From: Nocardia sp. alder85J
Lineage (GTDB): Bacteria > Actinomycetota > Actinomycetes > Mycobacteriales > Mycobacteriaceae
DNA length: 64,000 bases
NCBI RefSeq assembly: GCF_020176955.2
Contig: NZ_JAIUCZ020000016.1
Location: 62,001-126,000 of the forward strand
Direction of reading: 5' to 3'
Shown here: piece after piece, positions 1-10,600 of the stretch
How the letters are laid out: each line of letters starts with the position of its first letter
How positions within the stretch are numbered: position 1 is the first letter of the stretch
Position numbers and translations under genes: made by a program
The notes under the pieces: model-generated
What the model was told of the DNA's origin: nothing
Database searches by the model: none
The model's input: the letters and a program-made list of their open reading frames with translations, nothing else

Positions 1-1
1 C

Positions 2-3000
2 CTCGCCGTCACCGACGCCGAACGGTCGATGACCTACGCCGAACTGGACAGCTGGTCGACCCGGCTGGCGCGGCTGCTGATCGCCCGCGGGATCGGACCG
101 GAGGATGTGGTCGCCCTCGGCATCCCGCGCTCGGTGTGGTCGGTGGCCGCGGTGTGGGCCGTGGCCAAGTCCGGCGCGGCATTCGTGCCGATCGACCCGA
201 ACTATCCGCCCGCCCGGGTGGCGCGGATGGCCGAGGATTCCGGGGCGGTGCTCGGTCTCACCGTCGCGGCCGCGCGTCCGGCGCTGCCCGGCGCCCCGGA
301 CTGGCTGGTGCTCGACGATCCGGATTTCGAGGAGGCCCGCCGCCGCTTTCCCGACGATCTGGTCGTCAACGCCGATCGGGTGCGGCCGCTGCGCGGTGAC
401 GACGCGGCCTATCTGATCTACACGTCGGGTTCGACCGGTCTGCCCAAGGGCGTCGTGGTGAGCCACACCGGCCTCCGGGGCGTGTGTATCGAACAACGTG
501 AGCGCTACGGGGTGTCCGAGAGTTCGCGCACCCTGCACTTCGCCTCGCCCAGCTTCGACGCCTCGATGCTGGAACTGCTGCTGGCCTGCGGCGCGGGCGC
601 GACGATGGTGATCGCGCCGACCGAGGTGTACGGCGGCGCCGAACTGGCCGGACTGCTCCGCACCCGGCGGATCACCCACGCGTTCCTCACTCCGGCGGCG
701 GTCGCCTCGATGGATCCGGCCGGGCTCGACGATCTGGAGAGTCTCGCGATCGGCGGCGAGGCGTGGGCGCCGGACCTGGTCAACCGCTGGGCGACCGGCG
801 GACGCCGGTTCCGCAACGTGTACGGGCCCACCGAGGCCACCATCATCATGTCGGTGGGCGAGCCGCTGGCGCCCGGTGATCCGATCACCCTCGGCGCCGC
901 CCTCCGCGGCATGGCCACCCGGATCCTGGACACCCGGCTGCACCGGTCCGTCCCGGGTGACGTCGGCGAGTTGTATCTGGCGGGGGCGGGGGTGGCCCGC
1001 GGCTACCATCGCCGGCCCGGACTCACCGCCACCCGCTTCGTCGCCGATCCGTTCGGCCCGCCCGGCAGCCGCGCCTATCGCACCGGCGATCTGGGCCGGG
1101 AGACGCCGGCGGGCGTGCAGTACGCGGGCCGCAACGACTTCCAGGTGAAGTTGCGCGGTTTCCGCATCGAACTCGGTGAGATCGATGCGGTGCTCGCCGC
1201 GCATCCGGGCGTCGATTTCGCCGCCACCGTGGCGCATACCGGGCCCACCGGCGCGACCGTGCTGGTGGCGCACGTGCTGCCCGCGCCCGGCGCGACCGTC
1301 GACACCGCGGCCCTGCTGACCGCCGCCGCGCGGGCGCTGCCCGCCTACATGGTGCCCGCCTCGATCACGGTGCTGGACCACATCCCGCTCACCCCCGTCG
1401 GCAAACTCGACCGCGCTGCCCTCCCCGCCCCGGACCTCGCGATGGCCGCCTATCGCGCGCCCGCCGACCCGGTGCAGCGCCTCGTCGCCGAGGTGTTCGC
1501 CGATCTGCTCCAGGTCACCCGCGTCGGCCTGGACGACGACTTCTTCACCCTCGGCGGCAATTCGCTCGCGGCCACCCAGGCGGCCGCCCGCATCCGGGCC
1601 GCGACCGGCACGGACTTCCCGGCCCGCGTGCTGTTCGAGGCGCCGACGGTCGAGGCGCTCGCGACGGCGGTCACGGCGCTGGGGCCCGTGGGCTCGGTGC
1701 GCCCGCGGCTGGTCGCCCGTGACCGGGGTGCGGGGGAGACGATCCCGCTGTCGCCACCGCAGTACCGGATGTGGCTGCTGAACCAGTTCGACACCGCGTC
1801 GGCGCTGAACAACGTGCCGGTAGCGATCCGCCTCACCGGCCCGCTCGACATATCCGCCCTGAACGCGGCCGTCGCCGACCTGATCGTCCGCCACGAGGTG
1901 CTGCGCACGATCTACCCGCGCGACGGACACGATGCGGTGCAACGGATTCTGGACCCGGCCGACCCCGGCCTGACCCCGGTGCCGGTCCGGGACGAGCACG
2001 ACCTGCTCGCCCGCATCGCCACCGACGCCACCACGGGATTCGATGTGACCGTGGACGTTCCGCTGCGCATCAACCTGTACGCGTTGCCGCGCACGGATGT
2101 CGATACCGGGCAGGGGGGCCGGGAGGCCGGGGCACATGCGTCGGCGGCGGTCGGCAGTGCCGCGATGCGGGCCGATGCTGCTGAGACTGCCCGGGTCGAG
2201 GACAGTGGTGTCGTGCGGGCCGGTGTTTCGGCGACCGGATCCGCCGCGGCGCAAGTCGATGAGAGCAGCGCGAACCGGGCCGGTGGTCGTGGTGGCGACG
2301 CGTCGGCACCAGGCAGTGGTTCCGCTGCCGTGCCGCGCTCCACCGGCGGTGCCGTTGCCGCGGAACATGTGTTGTCGCTGGTCGCGCATCACATCGCGGT
2401 GGACGGGTGGTCCCTGGCGCCGCTGACCCGGGATCTGATGACGGCGTATGCCGCGCGCAGTGCGGGAGTGGCGCCGCAGTGGACGCCGCTGCCGGTGCAG
2501 TACGCGGATTACAGTGTGTGGCAACGTGAGTTGCTCGGCGCGGCGGCGGATCCGCAGTCGTGGGCGGCGCGGCAGATCGGCTTCTGGACCGAGGAGCTGG
2601 CCGGGGCGCCGCAGCGGGTGGAGCTGCCCGCCGATCGGCCGCGGCCGCCGGTGGCTTCCGGTGCGGGACAGACGTATTCGTTCGACCTGCCCGCGGCGGT
2701 GGCCGCCCGGGTGGGGGAGTTGGCGGCGGCGGGTAATGCCACCGAGTTCATGGTGGTGCACGCGGCGCTGGCAGCGCTGCTGGCCCGGGTCACCGGCAGC
2801 GGTGACGTCGTGATCGGCACTCCGGTGGCGGGGCGCGACGAACCCGAAACAGCCGATCTGATCGGCATGTTCGTGAACACGGTCGCGCTGCGGACGCGGA
2901 TCGACACCGCGATGTCGTTCACCGCGTCGATCGCCACCACCCGTGATCGGGATCTGGCCGCCTTCGGGCACGCCGACCTGCCGTTCGAGCAACTGGTGGA

Positions 3001-6000
3001 GGTGCTGGCGCCGGATCGGTCGCCGGCGCATCATCCGTTGTTCCAGGTGGCGCTGTTCTTCCAGAATCTCGCGGGGGCGGCGCTGGAACTCGGGGATCTG
3101 AGTGTGGCGCAGGTCGAATTCGACAGTCCCGTCGCGAAATTCGATCTGCAACTGACCGTCCTGCCGGGACCGGCCGACCGGCCGTGGCCGCTGCGGTTCA
3201 CCTACGCCACCGACCTGTTCGACGAGGCCACCGTCGCCGGGCTCGCCGACCGTTTCGTGCGGCTGCTCACCGCCGTCACCGCCGCGCCGGACCGGCCGAT
3301 CGGCGATATCGACCTGCTGACCGCCGCCGAGCACGCGGCGCTGCGGGCCGCGGCCGGCGGCGGCGACCATCCGCTGCCGGACGGGTTGCTGCTCGACGGG
3401 TACCGCCGTGCCGTGGCCGCGCACCCGGAGGCCGTCGCGCTGGTGGACGGGACGGCGACGCTGACCTACCGGGCGTTCGACGCCCGGGTGAACCGGCTGG
3501 CCCGCTATCTGATCGGGCTGGGCGTCGGCCCGGAATCCGTGGTGGTGCTGGGCATGCCGCGGTCGATCGACCTGGTGGTGGCGATCTACGCGGTGCTCAC
3601 CGCGGGTGGCGCGTATCTGCCGGTGGATCCGGAGCATCCGGCCGGGCGCATCGGTCACGTCCTGGCGACGGCCGCGCCCGCGTGTGTGCTGACCACCGCC
3701 GACAGCCCCTTCCCGGTACCGGGGCCGCCGGTACACACCGTCGACATGCTGGACCTGTCGGCGCTGTCCGATTCCCCGGTCACCGCGGACGAACTCGTGT
3801 CCCCGCTGCGGCCGCAGCATCCGGCGTACGTGCTGTTCACCTCCGGCTCCACCGGTCGCCCCAAGGGGGTGGCCGTCTCCCATCGCGCCATCGCCAACCA
3901 GATGGCATGGATGGCCGCGCAGTACGAATTCGGTCCCGCCGACGTCTATTTGCAGAAGACCGCGACCACCTTCGACGTCTCGCTGTGGGGCTGGTTCCTG
4001 CCGTTGCGCGCGGGCGCCCGGCTGGTGCTGGCCGCGGCCGGCGGCCAGCGCGATCCCGGGTACATCGCCGAACTCGTCGCGGCACACGCGGTGACGGTCA
4101 CCGACTTCGTGCCCTCGGTGTTGCAGGTGTTCCTGGCCTCGGCGCAGCCGCGGCAATTGACCACGCTGCGTGACGTTTTCGTCATCGGCGAGGCACTGCC
4201 CCCCGCCGCCGTCGCGAAGTTCGCGCAGGCCGCCGCGGCGCGCCTGCACAACCTGTACGGCCCCACCGAGGCGGCGGTCTCGATCACCCACCACCGCGCC
4301 TCGGACACCGACACCCTCACCGTGCCGATCGGTGTGCCGCAATGGAATTCCCGCACCCAGGTGCTGGACGACCGGCTGCACCCGAGCCCCGCCGGTGCGG
4401 TCGGCGAACTGTACCTGGCCGGCGACCAACTGGCCCGCGGCTACGTCCGCCGCCCCGACCTCACCGCCGACCGTTTCGTCGCCGACCCGTACGGCCCGCC
4501 GGGCACCCGCATGTACCGCACCGGCGACCTGGTCCGCCGCCGCGCCGACGGCGTACTGGAATACCTGGGCCGCACCGACTTCCAGGCGAAGATCCGCGGC
4601 CACCGCATCGAACTCGGCGAGGTCGAGGCGGCATTGCTGGCGCAGCGGTCGATCGCGCAGGCGGTGGCCGTGGTCGCCGCCACACCGACCGGCGATCAGT
4701 TGGTCGCGTACGTGGTCCCGGTGGTCACCGACCCCGGTCGCCCCGATCCCGCCGTCGTGGAGCATTCCGATCCTGCCGGTGACCTCGACACCGCCGAATT
4801 GCGCCGCCGGCTGGCGCAACTGCTGCCGTCGTACCTGGTGCCGTCGGCAGTCGTGGTGCTGGATGCGTTCCCCACCAACGACAGTGGGAAGCTGAACCGG
4901 GCCGCGTTGCCGCAGCCGGTGTTCGAGCAGCGCGATTTCGTCGCTCCGGCGACACCTACCGAAGCGGCCGTCGCGGCCGCCTATGCCGAGGTGCTCGGCC
5001 TGGACCGGGTCGGGTCCGAGGACAACTTCTTCGATCTCGGCGGTACCTCGCTGTCGGTGTTCACCGTGCAACGAGCGCTGTCGGAGCGGTTGCACATCGA
5101 TCTGCCGATGGCGACCCTGTTCACCGACCCGGTCGTGCGTGATCTCGCGGCACGCCTGGACCGTGGCGACCGTCCGGCCGAACCCCGCAGCCCGGCCGCG
5201 ATTCTCGCCGCCGATGCCGTGCTCGACGGCGATATCGATCCGGCCGCAGCGGCTCCGGCGCTGCCCGGCGCTCCGCTGGACGTTCTGCTCACCGGCGCAA
5301 CGGGATTCGTCGGCGCGCATCTGCTGCGGGAACTGCTGACCCGCACCGAGGCCCGGGTGTGGTGCCCGGTGCGGGCCGATTCCCCGCAGCAGGCCCGAGC
5401 CCGGATTCGGGATACGTTGTCGCACTACCGAATCTGGGACGACAGCGGTGAGGGGCGGATCGTCGCGCTGCCCGCGGATCTGGCGGCGCCGCGACTGGGT
5501 CTGTCCGACACCGACTACGCCCGGCTCACCGAGCGCATCGACCTGATCGTGCACAACGGCGCTCGGGTCAACCACTTGGAGCCCTACCAGCGGTTGCGTG
5601 CGGCGAACGTCTCGGGCACCCGGGAACTGCTGCGGCTGGCCACCACCGGGCGGGTCAAACCGTTCCACTTCGTCTCCACCGTCAACGCTGTCGTTCCTGC
5701 CACTCCCGCAGTCGATTTCGTGGCCTGGGAGGATCTGGAGCTGCCGGTGTCGGCGGTGTCCGGCAACGGCTACGTCGCGAGCAAATGGGTGGCCGAGCAA
5801 CTGGTCCGGGCGGCCGGTGCGCGCGGTCTGCCGATCGGGATCTATCGTCCCGGCACCGTGTCCGGTGATTCGCACATCGGGGTGAACAGCCCGGACGACT
5901 CGTTCTGGAACATGATCCGCGCGGTCGCGGTGCTGGGCCTGGCCCCCGAGGTCGGGACGGCCGCGATCGCGCTGGTGCCGGTGAACTATGTGGCCGCCGC

Positions 6001-6376
6001 GGTGGTGACACTGGCGCTGCATCCGGCGGTCGGCGTGCACCACCTGGTCAACACGGAGCCCGTCCCGATCGCGGCGGTGTGCGAGAGCCTGCGTCGCAAC
6101 GGATTACGCGTCGACACGGCGGAATTCGAGGAGATCGCCACCCGGCTCGCCGCCGAGGCCGCCGCCCGCGAGGCCGGCGGCGACGATTCACTGGTCCGCG
6201 CGGCGCTGCTCGGCGGCAGCTACGGCACCACGACCGTGGCGATCGACGACACCGCCACCAGCGCCGCCCTCGCCGACCGCGGCATCCACCGACCGGCGGT
6301 CGACGAGACGGTGCTGGACCGCTACGTCGACACGTTCATCGCCTCGGGCTTCTTCCCGGCCCCGGAACGGGCCTGA
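2..6376 (+). CDS. Nonribosomal peptide synthetase, A-PCP-C-A-PCP-reductase, 5' end outside window
   Basis: Multimodular peptide synthetase; the frame is open from base 2, ahead of the first ATG at 29, so the N-terminus is missing. Counting from that ATG: adenylation domain (TSGSTGLPKG near 135, NVYGPTE near 265), carrier protein (GGNSL, Ser512), condensation domain (HHIAVDG, His787-His788), second adenylation domain (FTSGSTGRPKG near 1270), carrier protein (GGTSL, Ser1674), and a terminal thioester reductase (TGATGFVGAHL near 1755, Tyr1915 and Lys1919). The reductase would free the peptide as an aldehyde or alcohol using NAD(P)H. An Ala/Gly/Ser-rich stretch at about 688-775 interrupts the condensation domain just before HHxxxDG. 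The layout recalls mycobacterial Nrp (Rv0101, isonitrile lipopeptide pathway), but no substrate can be assigned from sequence alone. Confidence 0.95.
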   Translation, partial: LAVTDAERSMTYAELDSWSTRLARLLIARGIGPEDVVALGIPRSVWSVAAVWAVAKSGAAFVPIDPNYPPARVARMAEDSGAVLGLTVAAARPALPGAPDWLVLDDPDFEEARRRFPDDLVVNADRVRPLRGDDAAYLIYTSGSTGLPKGVVVSHTGLRGVCIEQRERYGVSESSRTLHFASPSFDASMLELLLACGAGATMVIAPTEVYGGAELAGLLRTRRITHAFLTPAAVASMDPAGLDDLESLAIGGEAWAPDLVNRWATGGRRFRNVYGPTEATIIMSVGEPLAPGDPITLGAALRGMATRILDTRLHRSVPGDVGELYLAGAGVARGYHRRPGLTATRFVADPFGPPGSRAYRTGDLGRETPAGVQYAGRNDFQVKLRGFRIELGEIDAVLAAHPGVDFAATVAHTGPTGATVLVAHVLPAPGATVDTAALLTAAARALPAYMVPASITVLDHIPLTPVGKLDRAALPAPDLAMAAYRAPADPVQRLVAEVFADLLQVTRVGLDDDFFTLGGNSLAATQAAARIRAATGTDFPARVLFEAPTVEALATAVTALGPVGSVRPRLVARDRGAGETIPLSPPQYRMWLLNQFDTASALNNVPVAIRLTGPLDISALNAAVADLIVRHEVLRTIYPRDGHDAVQRILDPADPGLTPVPVRDEHDLLARIATDATTGFDVTVDVPLRINLYALPRTDVDTGQGGREAGAHASAAVGSAAMRADAAETARVEDSGVVRAGVSATGSAAAQVDESSANRAGGRGGDASAPGSGSAAVPRSTGGAVAAEHVLSLVAHHIAVDGWSLAPLTRDLMTAYAARSAGVAPQWTPLPVQYADYSVWQRELLGAAADPQSWAARQIGFWTEELAGAPQRVELPADRPRPPVASGAGQTYSFDLPAAVAARVGELAAAGNATEFMVVHAALAALLARVTGSGDVVIGTPVAGRDEPETADLIGMFVNTVALRTRIDTAMSFTASIATTRDRDLAAFGHADLPFEQLVEVLAPDRSPAHHPLFQVALFFQNLAGAALELGDLSVAQVEFDSPVAKFDLQLTVLPGPADRPWPLRFTYATDLFDEATVAGLADRFVRLLTAVTAAPDRPIGDIDLLTAAEHAALRAAAGGGDHPLPDGLLLDGYRRAVAAHPEAVALVDGTATLTYRAFDARVNRLARYLIGLGVGPESVVVLGMPRSIDLVVAIYAVLTAGGAYLPVDPEHPAGRIGHVLATAAPACVLTTADSPFPVPGPPVHTVDMLDLSALSDSPVTADELVSPLRPQHPAYVLFTSGSTGRPKGVAVSHRAIANQMAWMAAQYEFGPADVYLQKTATTFDVSLWGWFLPLRAGARLVLAAAGGQRDPGYIAELVAAHAVTVTDFVPSVLQVFLASAQPRQLTTLRDVFVIGEALPPAAVAKFAQAAAARLHNLYGPTEAAVSITHHRASDTDTLTVPIGVPQWNSRTQVLDDRLHPSPAGAVGELYLAGDQLARGYVRRPDLTADRFVADPYGPPGTRMYRTGDLVRRRADGVLEYLGRTDFQAKIRGHRIELGEVEAALLAQRSIAQAVAVVAATPTGDQLVAYVVPVVTDPGRPDPAVVEHSDPAGDLDTAELRRRLAQLLPSYLVPSAVVVLDAFPTNDSGKLNRAALPQPVFEQRDFVAPATPTEAAVAAAYAEVLGLDRVGSEDNFFDLGGTSLSVFTVQRALSERLHIDLPMATLFTDPVVRDLAARLDRGDRPAEPRSPAAILAADAVLDGDIDPAAAAPALPGAPLDVLLTGATGFVGAHLLRELLTRTEARVWCPVRADSPQQARARIRDTLSHYRIWDDSGEGRIVALPADLAAPRLGLSDTDYARLTERIDLIVHNGARVNHLEPYQRLRAANVSGTRELLRLATTGRVKPFHFVSTVNAVVPATPAVDFVAWEDLELPVSAVSGNGYVASKWVAEQLVRAAGARGLPIGIYRPGTVSGDSHIGVNSPDDSFWNMIRAVAVLGLAPEVGTAAIALVPVNYVAAAVVTLALHPAVGVHHLVNTEPVPIAAVCESLRRNGLRVDTAEFEEIATRLAAEAAAREAGGDDSLVRAALLGGSYGTTTVAIDDTATSAALADRGIHRPAVDETVLDRYVDTFIASGFFPAPERA

Positions 6377-6468
6377 GTTCCGAGACCCCGGCACGCCGGC
6401 GGTCCTGAGTTCCGAGACCCCGGCACGCCGGCGGTCCTGAGTTCCGAGGCCGCGGCACGCCCGAGGTC
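6373..6468. repeat. Three tandem 32-bp repeats over the NRPS stop codon
   Basis: Three head-to-tail 32-base units start at 6373, 6405 and 6437, each opening CTGAGTTCCGAG. The first two are identical and the third differs at a few positions. The NRPS TGA (6374-6376) lies in the first unit, so the same TGA is repeated in units two and three. Function unknown. Confidence 0.9.
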
Positions 6469-6502
6469 CGATGCGTTCGGGGGCCCGACCGCGGGTTCCG
6501 CC

Positions 6503-6528
6503 CGCCCGGCAGCGAATGCTGCCGGGCG
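6503..6528. terminator. Hairpin between convergent NRPS and aldo/keto reductase
   Basis: Perfect 11-bp stem (CGCCCGGCAGC at 6503-6513, complement at 6518-6528) with a GAAT loop. It sits just before the convergent reductase stop and fits a bidirectional terminator; there is no clear U tract. Confidence 0.75.
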
Positions 6529-6538
6529 CCGGTGACTT

Positions 6539-7465
6539 TCAGTGTCCGAGCTTGGGCAACCGGAAGCGCCGGCCGGTGGTCTCCCCGGCCGGGGCGGTGG
6601 CCCCGGACAGCGTCGCGAACTCGTCGTCGCCGAGCGTGATGCCGGCGGCGGCCACGTTCTCCTCCAGATGCGCCACGCTCGAGGTCCCCGGAATCGGCAG
6701 GATCACGGGGGACCGCCGCAGCAGCCAGGCCAGTGCGACCTGGGCAGGTGTGGCGTCGTGGGCGTCGGCGATGGTGTCCACCGGCCCGCCGCGCTTGGCC
6801 AACTCGCCGGTCGCGATCGGGAACCACGGGATGAACGCGATGTCGTTGGCCTCGGCGTAGTCGAGCACGCTCTCCGCGTCGCGGGTGGTCAGGTTGTACA
6901 GGTTCTGCACCGACACGATGGTGGCCAGCTTCCGGGCCGCGGCCAGCTGATCGACGGTCACCTGCGACAATCCGATGTGCCGGATCTTGCCTTCCTGCTG
7001 CAACAGGGTCAGCTCCCCGACCTGATCGGCCAGCGGCACCTGAGGATCGATGCGGTGCAGCTGGTACAGATCGATGCTCTCCAGCCCCAGATTCCGCAGG
7101 CTCAGCTCCAACTGCTGCCGCAGGTACTCCGGCCGCCCCAGCGGCCGCCACACCCCGGGCCCGGGCCGGCTCAGCCCCGCCTTGGTCGCGATGACCAGAT
7201 CGTCGGCATAAGGATGCAACGCCCGCTTGATCAGCTGCTCGCTGACGAACGGCCCGTACGAATCGGCGGTGTCGATGAGCGTGACACCGAGCTCGACCGC
7301 CCGCCGCAGCACCCGCACGGCCTCGTCCGGATCCTTCGGATCCCCCCACACCCCGGGCCCGGTGAGCTGCATCGAGCCGTACCCCAGCCGATGGACGGGC
7401 CGGTCGCCGCCGAGCGCGAAGAGGCCGGAGGCAGCTGCGGGACGAGAGTCGGTGGGAGTAGCCAT
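6539..7465 (-). CDS. Aldo/keto reductase family oxidoreductase
   Basis: A 308-residue (alpha/beta)8-barrel NADPH-dependent oxidoreductase. The family signatures read in order: GYGSMQLTG near the N-terminus, DTADSYG (catalytic Asp and Tyr), KAGLSRPGPG (catalytic Lys), LYQLHRIDP (His) and a C-terminal PIPGTSSVAHLEEN segment for cofactor phosphate binding. The start MATPTD at 7465 is chosen because GGAAGGA lies 5 bases upstream; the frame stays open a further 24 bases without a better site. It runs convergently to the peptide synthetase, so it is not part of that operon. Substrate unknown. Confidence 0.9.
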   Translation of the reverse strand: MATPTDSRPAAASGLFALGGDRPVHRLGYGSMQLTGPGVWGDPKDPDEAVRVLRRAVELGVTLIDTADSYGPFVSEQLIKRALHPYADDLVIATKAGLSRPGPGVWRPLGRPEYLRQQLELSLRNLGLESIDLYQLHRIDPQVPLADQVGELTLLQQEGKIRHIGLSQVTVDQLAAARKLATIVSVQNLYNLTTRDAESVLDYAEANDIAFIPWFPIATGELAKRGGPVDTIADAHDATPAQVALAWLLRRSPVILPIPGTSSVAHLEENVAAAGITLGDDEFATLSGATAPAGETTGRRFRLPKLGH

Positions 7466-7603
7466 GGTTCCTTCCGAGACGGACAACACCTGTCCCTCGA
7501 CCCTAGGCCGATCCCCACCCCGCCGCAGCCTCCACCATGCGTTATAGCCGTCCGGCTTGCATTGATTGCACGACGTCCGGCCAGGTGAGCCCCACCGCGG
7601 CCC

Positions 7604-10600
7604 TCACCTCCGCCGCGCGGTGAGTGCGCGGATCGACACCCCGAGCCCCACGACCGCACCCAGCACCCCGACCACCATCGCGACCCACGTCCCGACCGCG
7701 GGATCCGCCGCGTGCATCGAGAGATGCGTCACCCGATGCACCCTGTCGTTCGCCTCCGAGATCCGTTGCAGCACCCGAATCGCCAGGACCGTGGCGAGAA
7801 CTCCGGTCACGAGGCCCGCCAGCCCGCCGATCGCGGCCGCCCAGCGACCCTTGACCAGCACGGCCGCCACCGCGGCCACCACGGTCACCCCCGCCGCGAC
7901 GAGGACCGCCACCGACCACGCCTGCGACAGATCCAGCAGTGAGTGGATTTTGAAAGCGTTGCCCCGCAGCCGATTCCTGAGCGCCGCTGGAATCCTCGGT
8001 GAGCTACCCGGTTGGACCCAGCGCAGGAACACCGATATCGCCGCCACCGCGGCGAGCGCCACGACGACCACCCACACCGGCCAGGGCACCACCGCCCGCC
8101 GCGCGGGCCGCCCCGGCCGCACCTGCCCACCCCACCCGTACCCGGCCCCACCGAAGTGCGGCGGATACCCACCCGGCGGCTGCCCGCCGAACCCGCCGAA
8201 CCCCTGCCCCGGATATCCACCCTGCCGCGCATACCCGACCCCCGGTGCCTGCCCAGTCCCGGGCGGCAGATACCCACCCGGAGCCTGCATCCCCGCACCC
8301 GTCGGCGCCACGTACCCGCCCGGAGCCTGTGGAACAAAGCTTCCGTACGGCTGCCCCGGATACCCGCCCTGCGGCGCCCCGGGATACCCACCGGGTGCTC
8401 CCGGATACCCGCCCACCACGCCGTATCCGCCTGGAAGCGGCGCAGTTCCACCTCCCTGTGCCGCATACCCGCCCACCGGCCCGTACCCACCCGGGGCGGA
8501 CTCGGCCCCACCTGCCGGCGCCGCGGGTTCGCCCGGGGATGGCGTGAAACCACCTGCCGATGACGGATATCCGCCCGCGGGCGGTGTGAACGCGAGGGTC
8601 GCTGCGTTCTCGCCCGTGGGTGGTGTGTGACCGCCTGCCGGTGAGGGGTGCTCACTCGCGGGCGGTGTGAACGCGACCGTCGATGCCACCTTTCCCGTGG
8701 GTGGTATGAGACCACCTTCTGGTGCGGGATGTGTGCTCGCCGGTGGTGTGAACGCGACGGTGGCTGCGTTCTCGCCCGTGGATATATGACCGCCTGCCGG
8801 TGCGGGGTATTCACTCGCCGGTGGTGTGAACGCGGTCGTCACCGCGATTTCGCCCCCAGGCGGCGTAGATCCACCTACCGGCGGCGAATACCCGCCCGCT
8901 GGAGCTTCGGCGGTCGGTGTTGCGGGTGCGTCTGAGGGCGGTGTGAGTCCGCCTGCTGCGGCGGGATATCCGCCGGACGGTAGTGGGAATCCGGTTGCGG
9001 GTGCGGGATTTTCGCCGGTGGGCGGTGAGTATCCGCCCGGTGAAGGCGCATATCCGCCCGCAACCGGTGGATACGCGCCCGTCCGTGGCATGAATCCGCC
9101 GGGTTGCGCCGGGTACCCACTCGGCGTAGGTCCAGCGGCCGGTGCTCCAGGCGCACCCGACGGCGGTGTGAATCCGCCTGGTGTGGCGGGATATCCGCCA
9201 GACGGTGGTGGAAATCCGGTCGTGGGTGCGGGATATTGGCCGGTGGGCGGCGCGTATCCGCCCGGAGGCGGGATATGTCCGCCCGTAGGGGCCGGTGGCA
9301 CGAATCCCCCGTGTGGTGCCGGATACCCACCTGGCGTGGGCCAGCCAGGGGCACCAGGTGCACCCGGCGGGGGTGTCGTCCCGCCGGCCGGTGGCGTGAA
9401 TCCGCCTGCCGCCGTCTGGTATCCACCCGACGGAGGTGGGAACCCGGGCGCAGGTGCCGGATACTCACCCGTCGGTGGCATGAACCCGCCCTGTGGTGGA
9501 TACCCGCCCGAGGGATATCCGGCAGCCGGTGTTCCGGCGGTGCCTGGCGGCGGATAGCCACTCGGCGGCGGCACGTATCCGCCGGCCGGAGGTGGGAATC
9601 CAGGCGCTGACTCTGGATATCCGCCTGCGGGCGGTGCGTATCCGCCTGCTGGGGGTGCATATTCGCCCGTCGGCGGCATGAACCCACCGGTCTGCATGGG
9701 ATAGCCGCTCGGCGGTGCGGGATATCCTCCCGCTGCCGGTGGATAGCCGCCAGGGGGCGGCACGAACCCCGCTGCTGGGTTTCCCGTCGGTGGTGGTGTG
9801 AATCCACTTGGCGAGGAAGGATATTGGTCCGGTGCCGGTGTGAGGTTGCCTGCCGGGGCGGCGAACGTCCCAGACGGCGCTGAGCCGCCCCCTGGCGGTG
9901 GGTATCCGCTCGGGGTAGGCGCGAATTCTCCTGCCGGTGGCGGATTCTCCCCGCGCGGCGGTTCCAATCCGGCCGCTGCGTAATCCTCGCCCGGCCGCGG
10001 CGCGAATCCCGCTGCTGGGTCGGGCAATTCACGGGGAGGTGGTGTGTACTCACCGGGCGGCGGTGTGGACTCGCCCGCCGGTGCCGGCGTATTTTCCGCC
10101 TCGTCCGACGACGGCGTCCCTGCGCTCAGCGGTCCGAATCCGGCGGCGGACAGTGGAGGTTCACCGGCAGGTGGGGTGGATCGGTGGTCGGGTACCGGGA
10201 TCTTCTCGGTGTCCGAGATCGCCTCGGCCGATGAGACCGGTTCCCTGCCTGCGGTGGGGATGAATTCGGTTGTTGCCGAGGGGCTTCGACCCGTCGATGC
10301 CGGGTGTGCCGGTGGTGGGAGGAGGCGTTCGGTCGGCTGGGCCGTGAGGTCGCTCGATGGCGGGGGTTCGGTGGCGGGTGCCGGGGTCGCGGTCGGCGAG
10401 GTCGACTTGCCTGCCGGTGACGGGTGTCCCTCCCACGGCGGTGGTTCGACTGCGGGTGGTACGTATCGCTCGGTGGACGAGTCCGCGGCGGGCTCAGCGG
10501 GGCGGGGTGTGCTCCACGGGGGTACCGGGCCGAACGGGGGTGAGAGGCGTTCGGTGCGGTCGGCCGAAGTGGGGTCGGGTCCGGTTGTCGCCGAGGGGTG

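Noticed and set aside
8100..10000. Dense GGATATCC/GGTGGC-type repeats as a CRISPR or satellite array
   Set aside because: Units vary in length and sequence, keep one reading frame and encode Pro/Gly repeats; there are no unique spacers.
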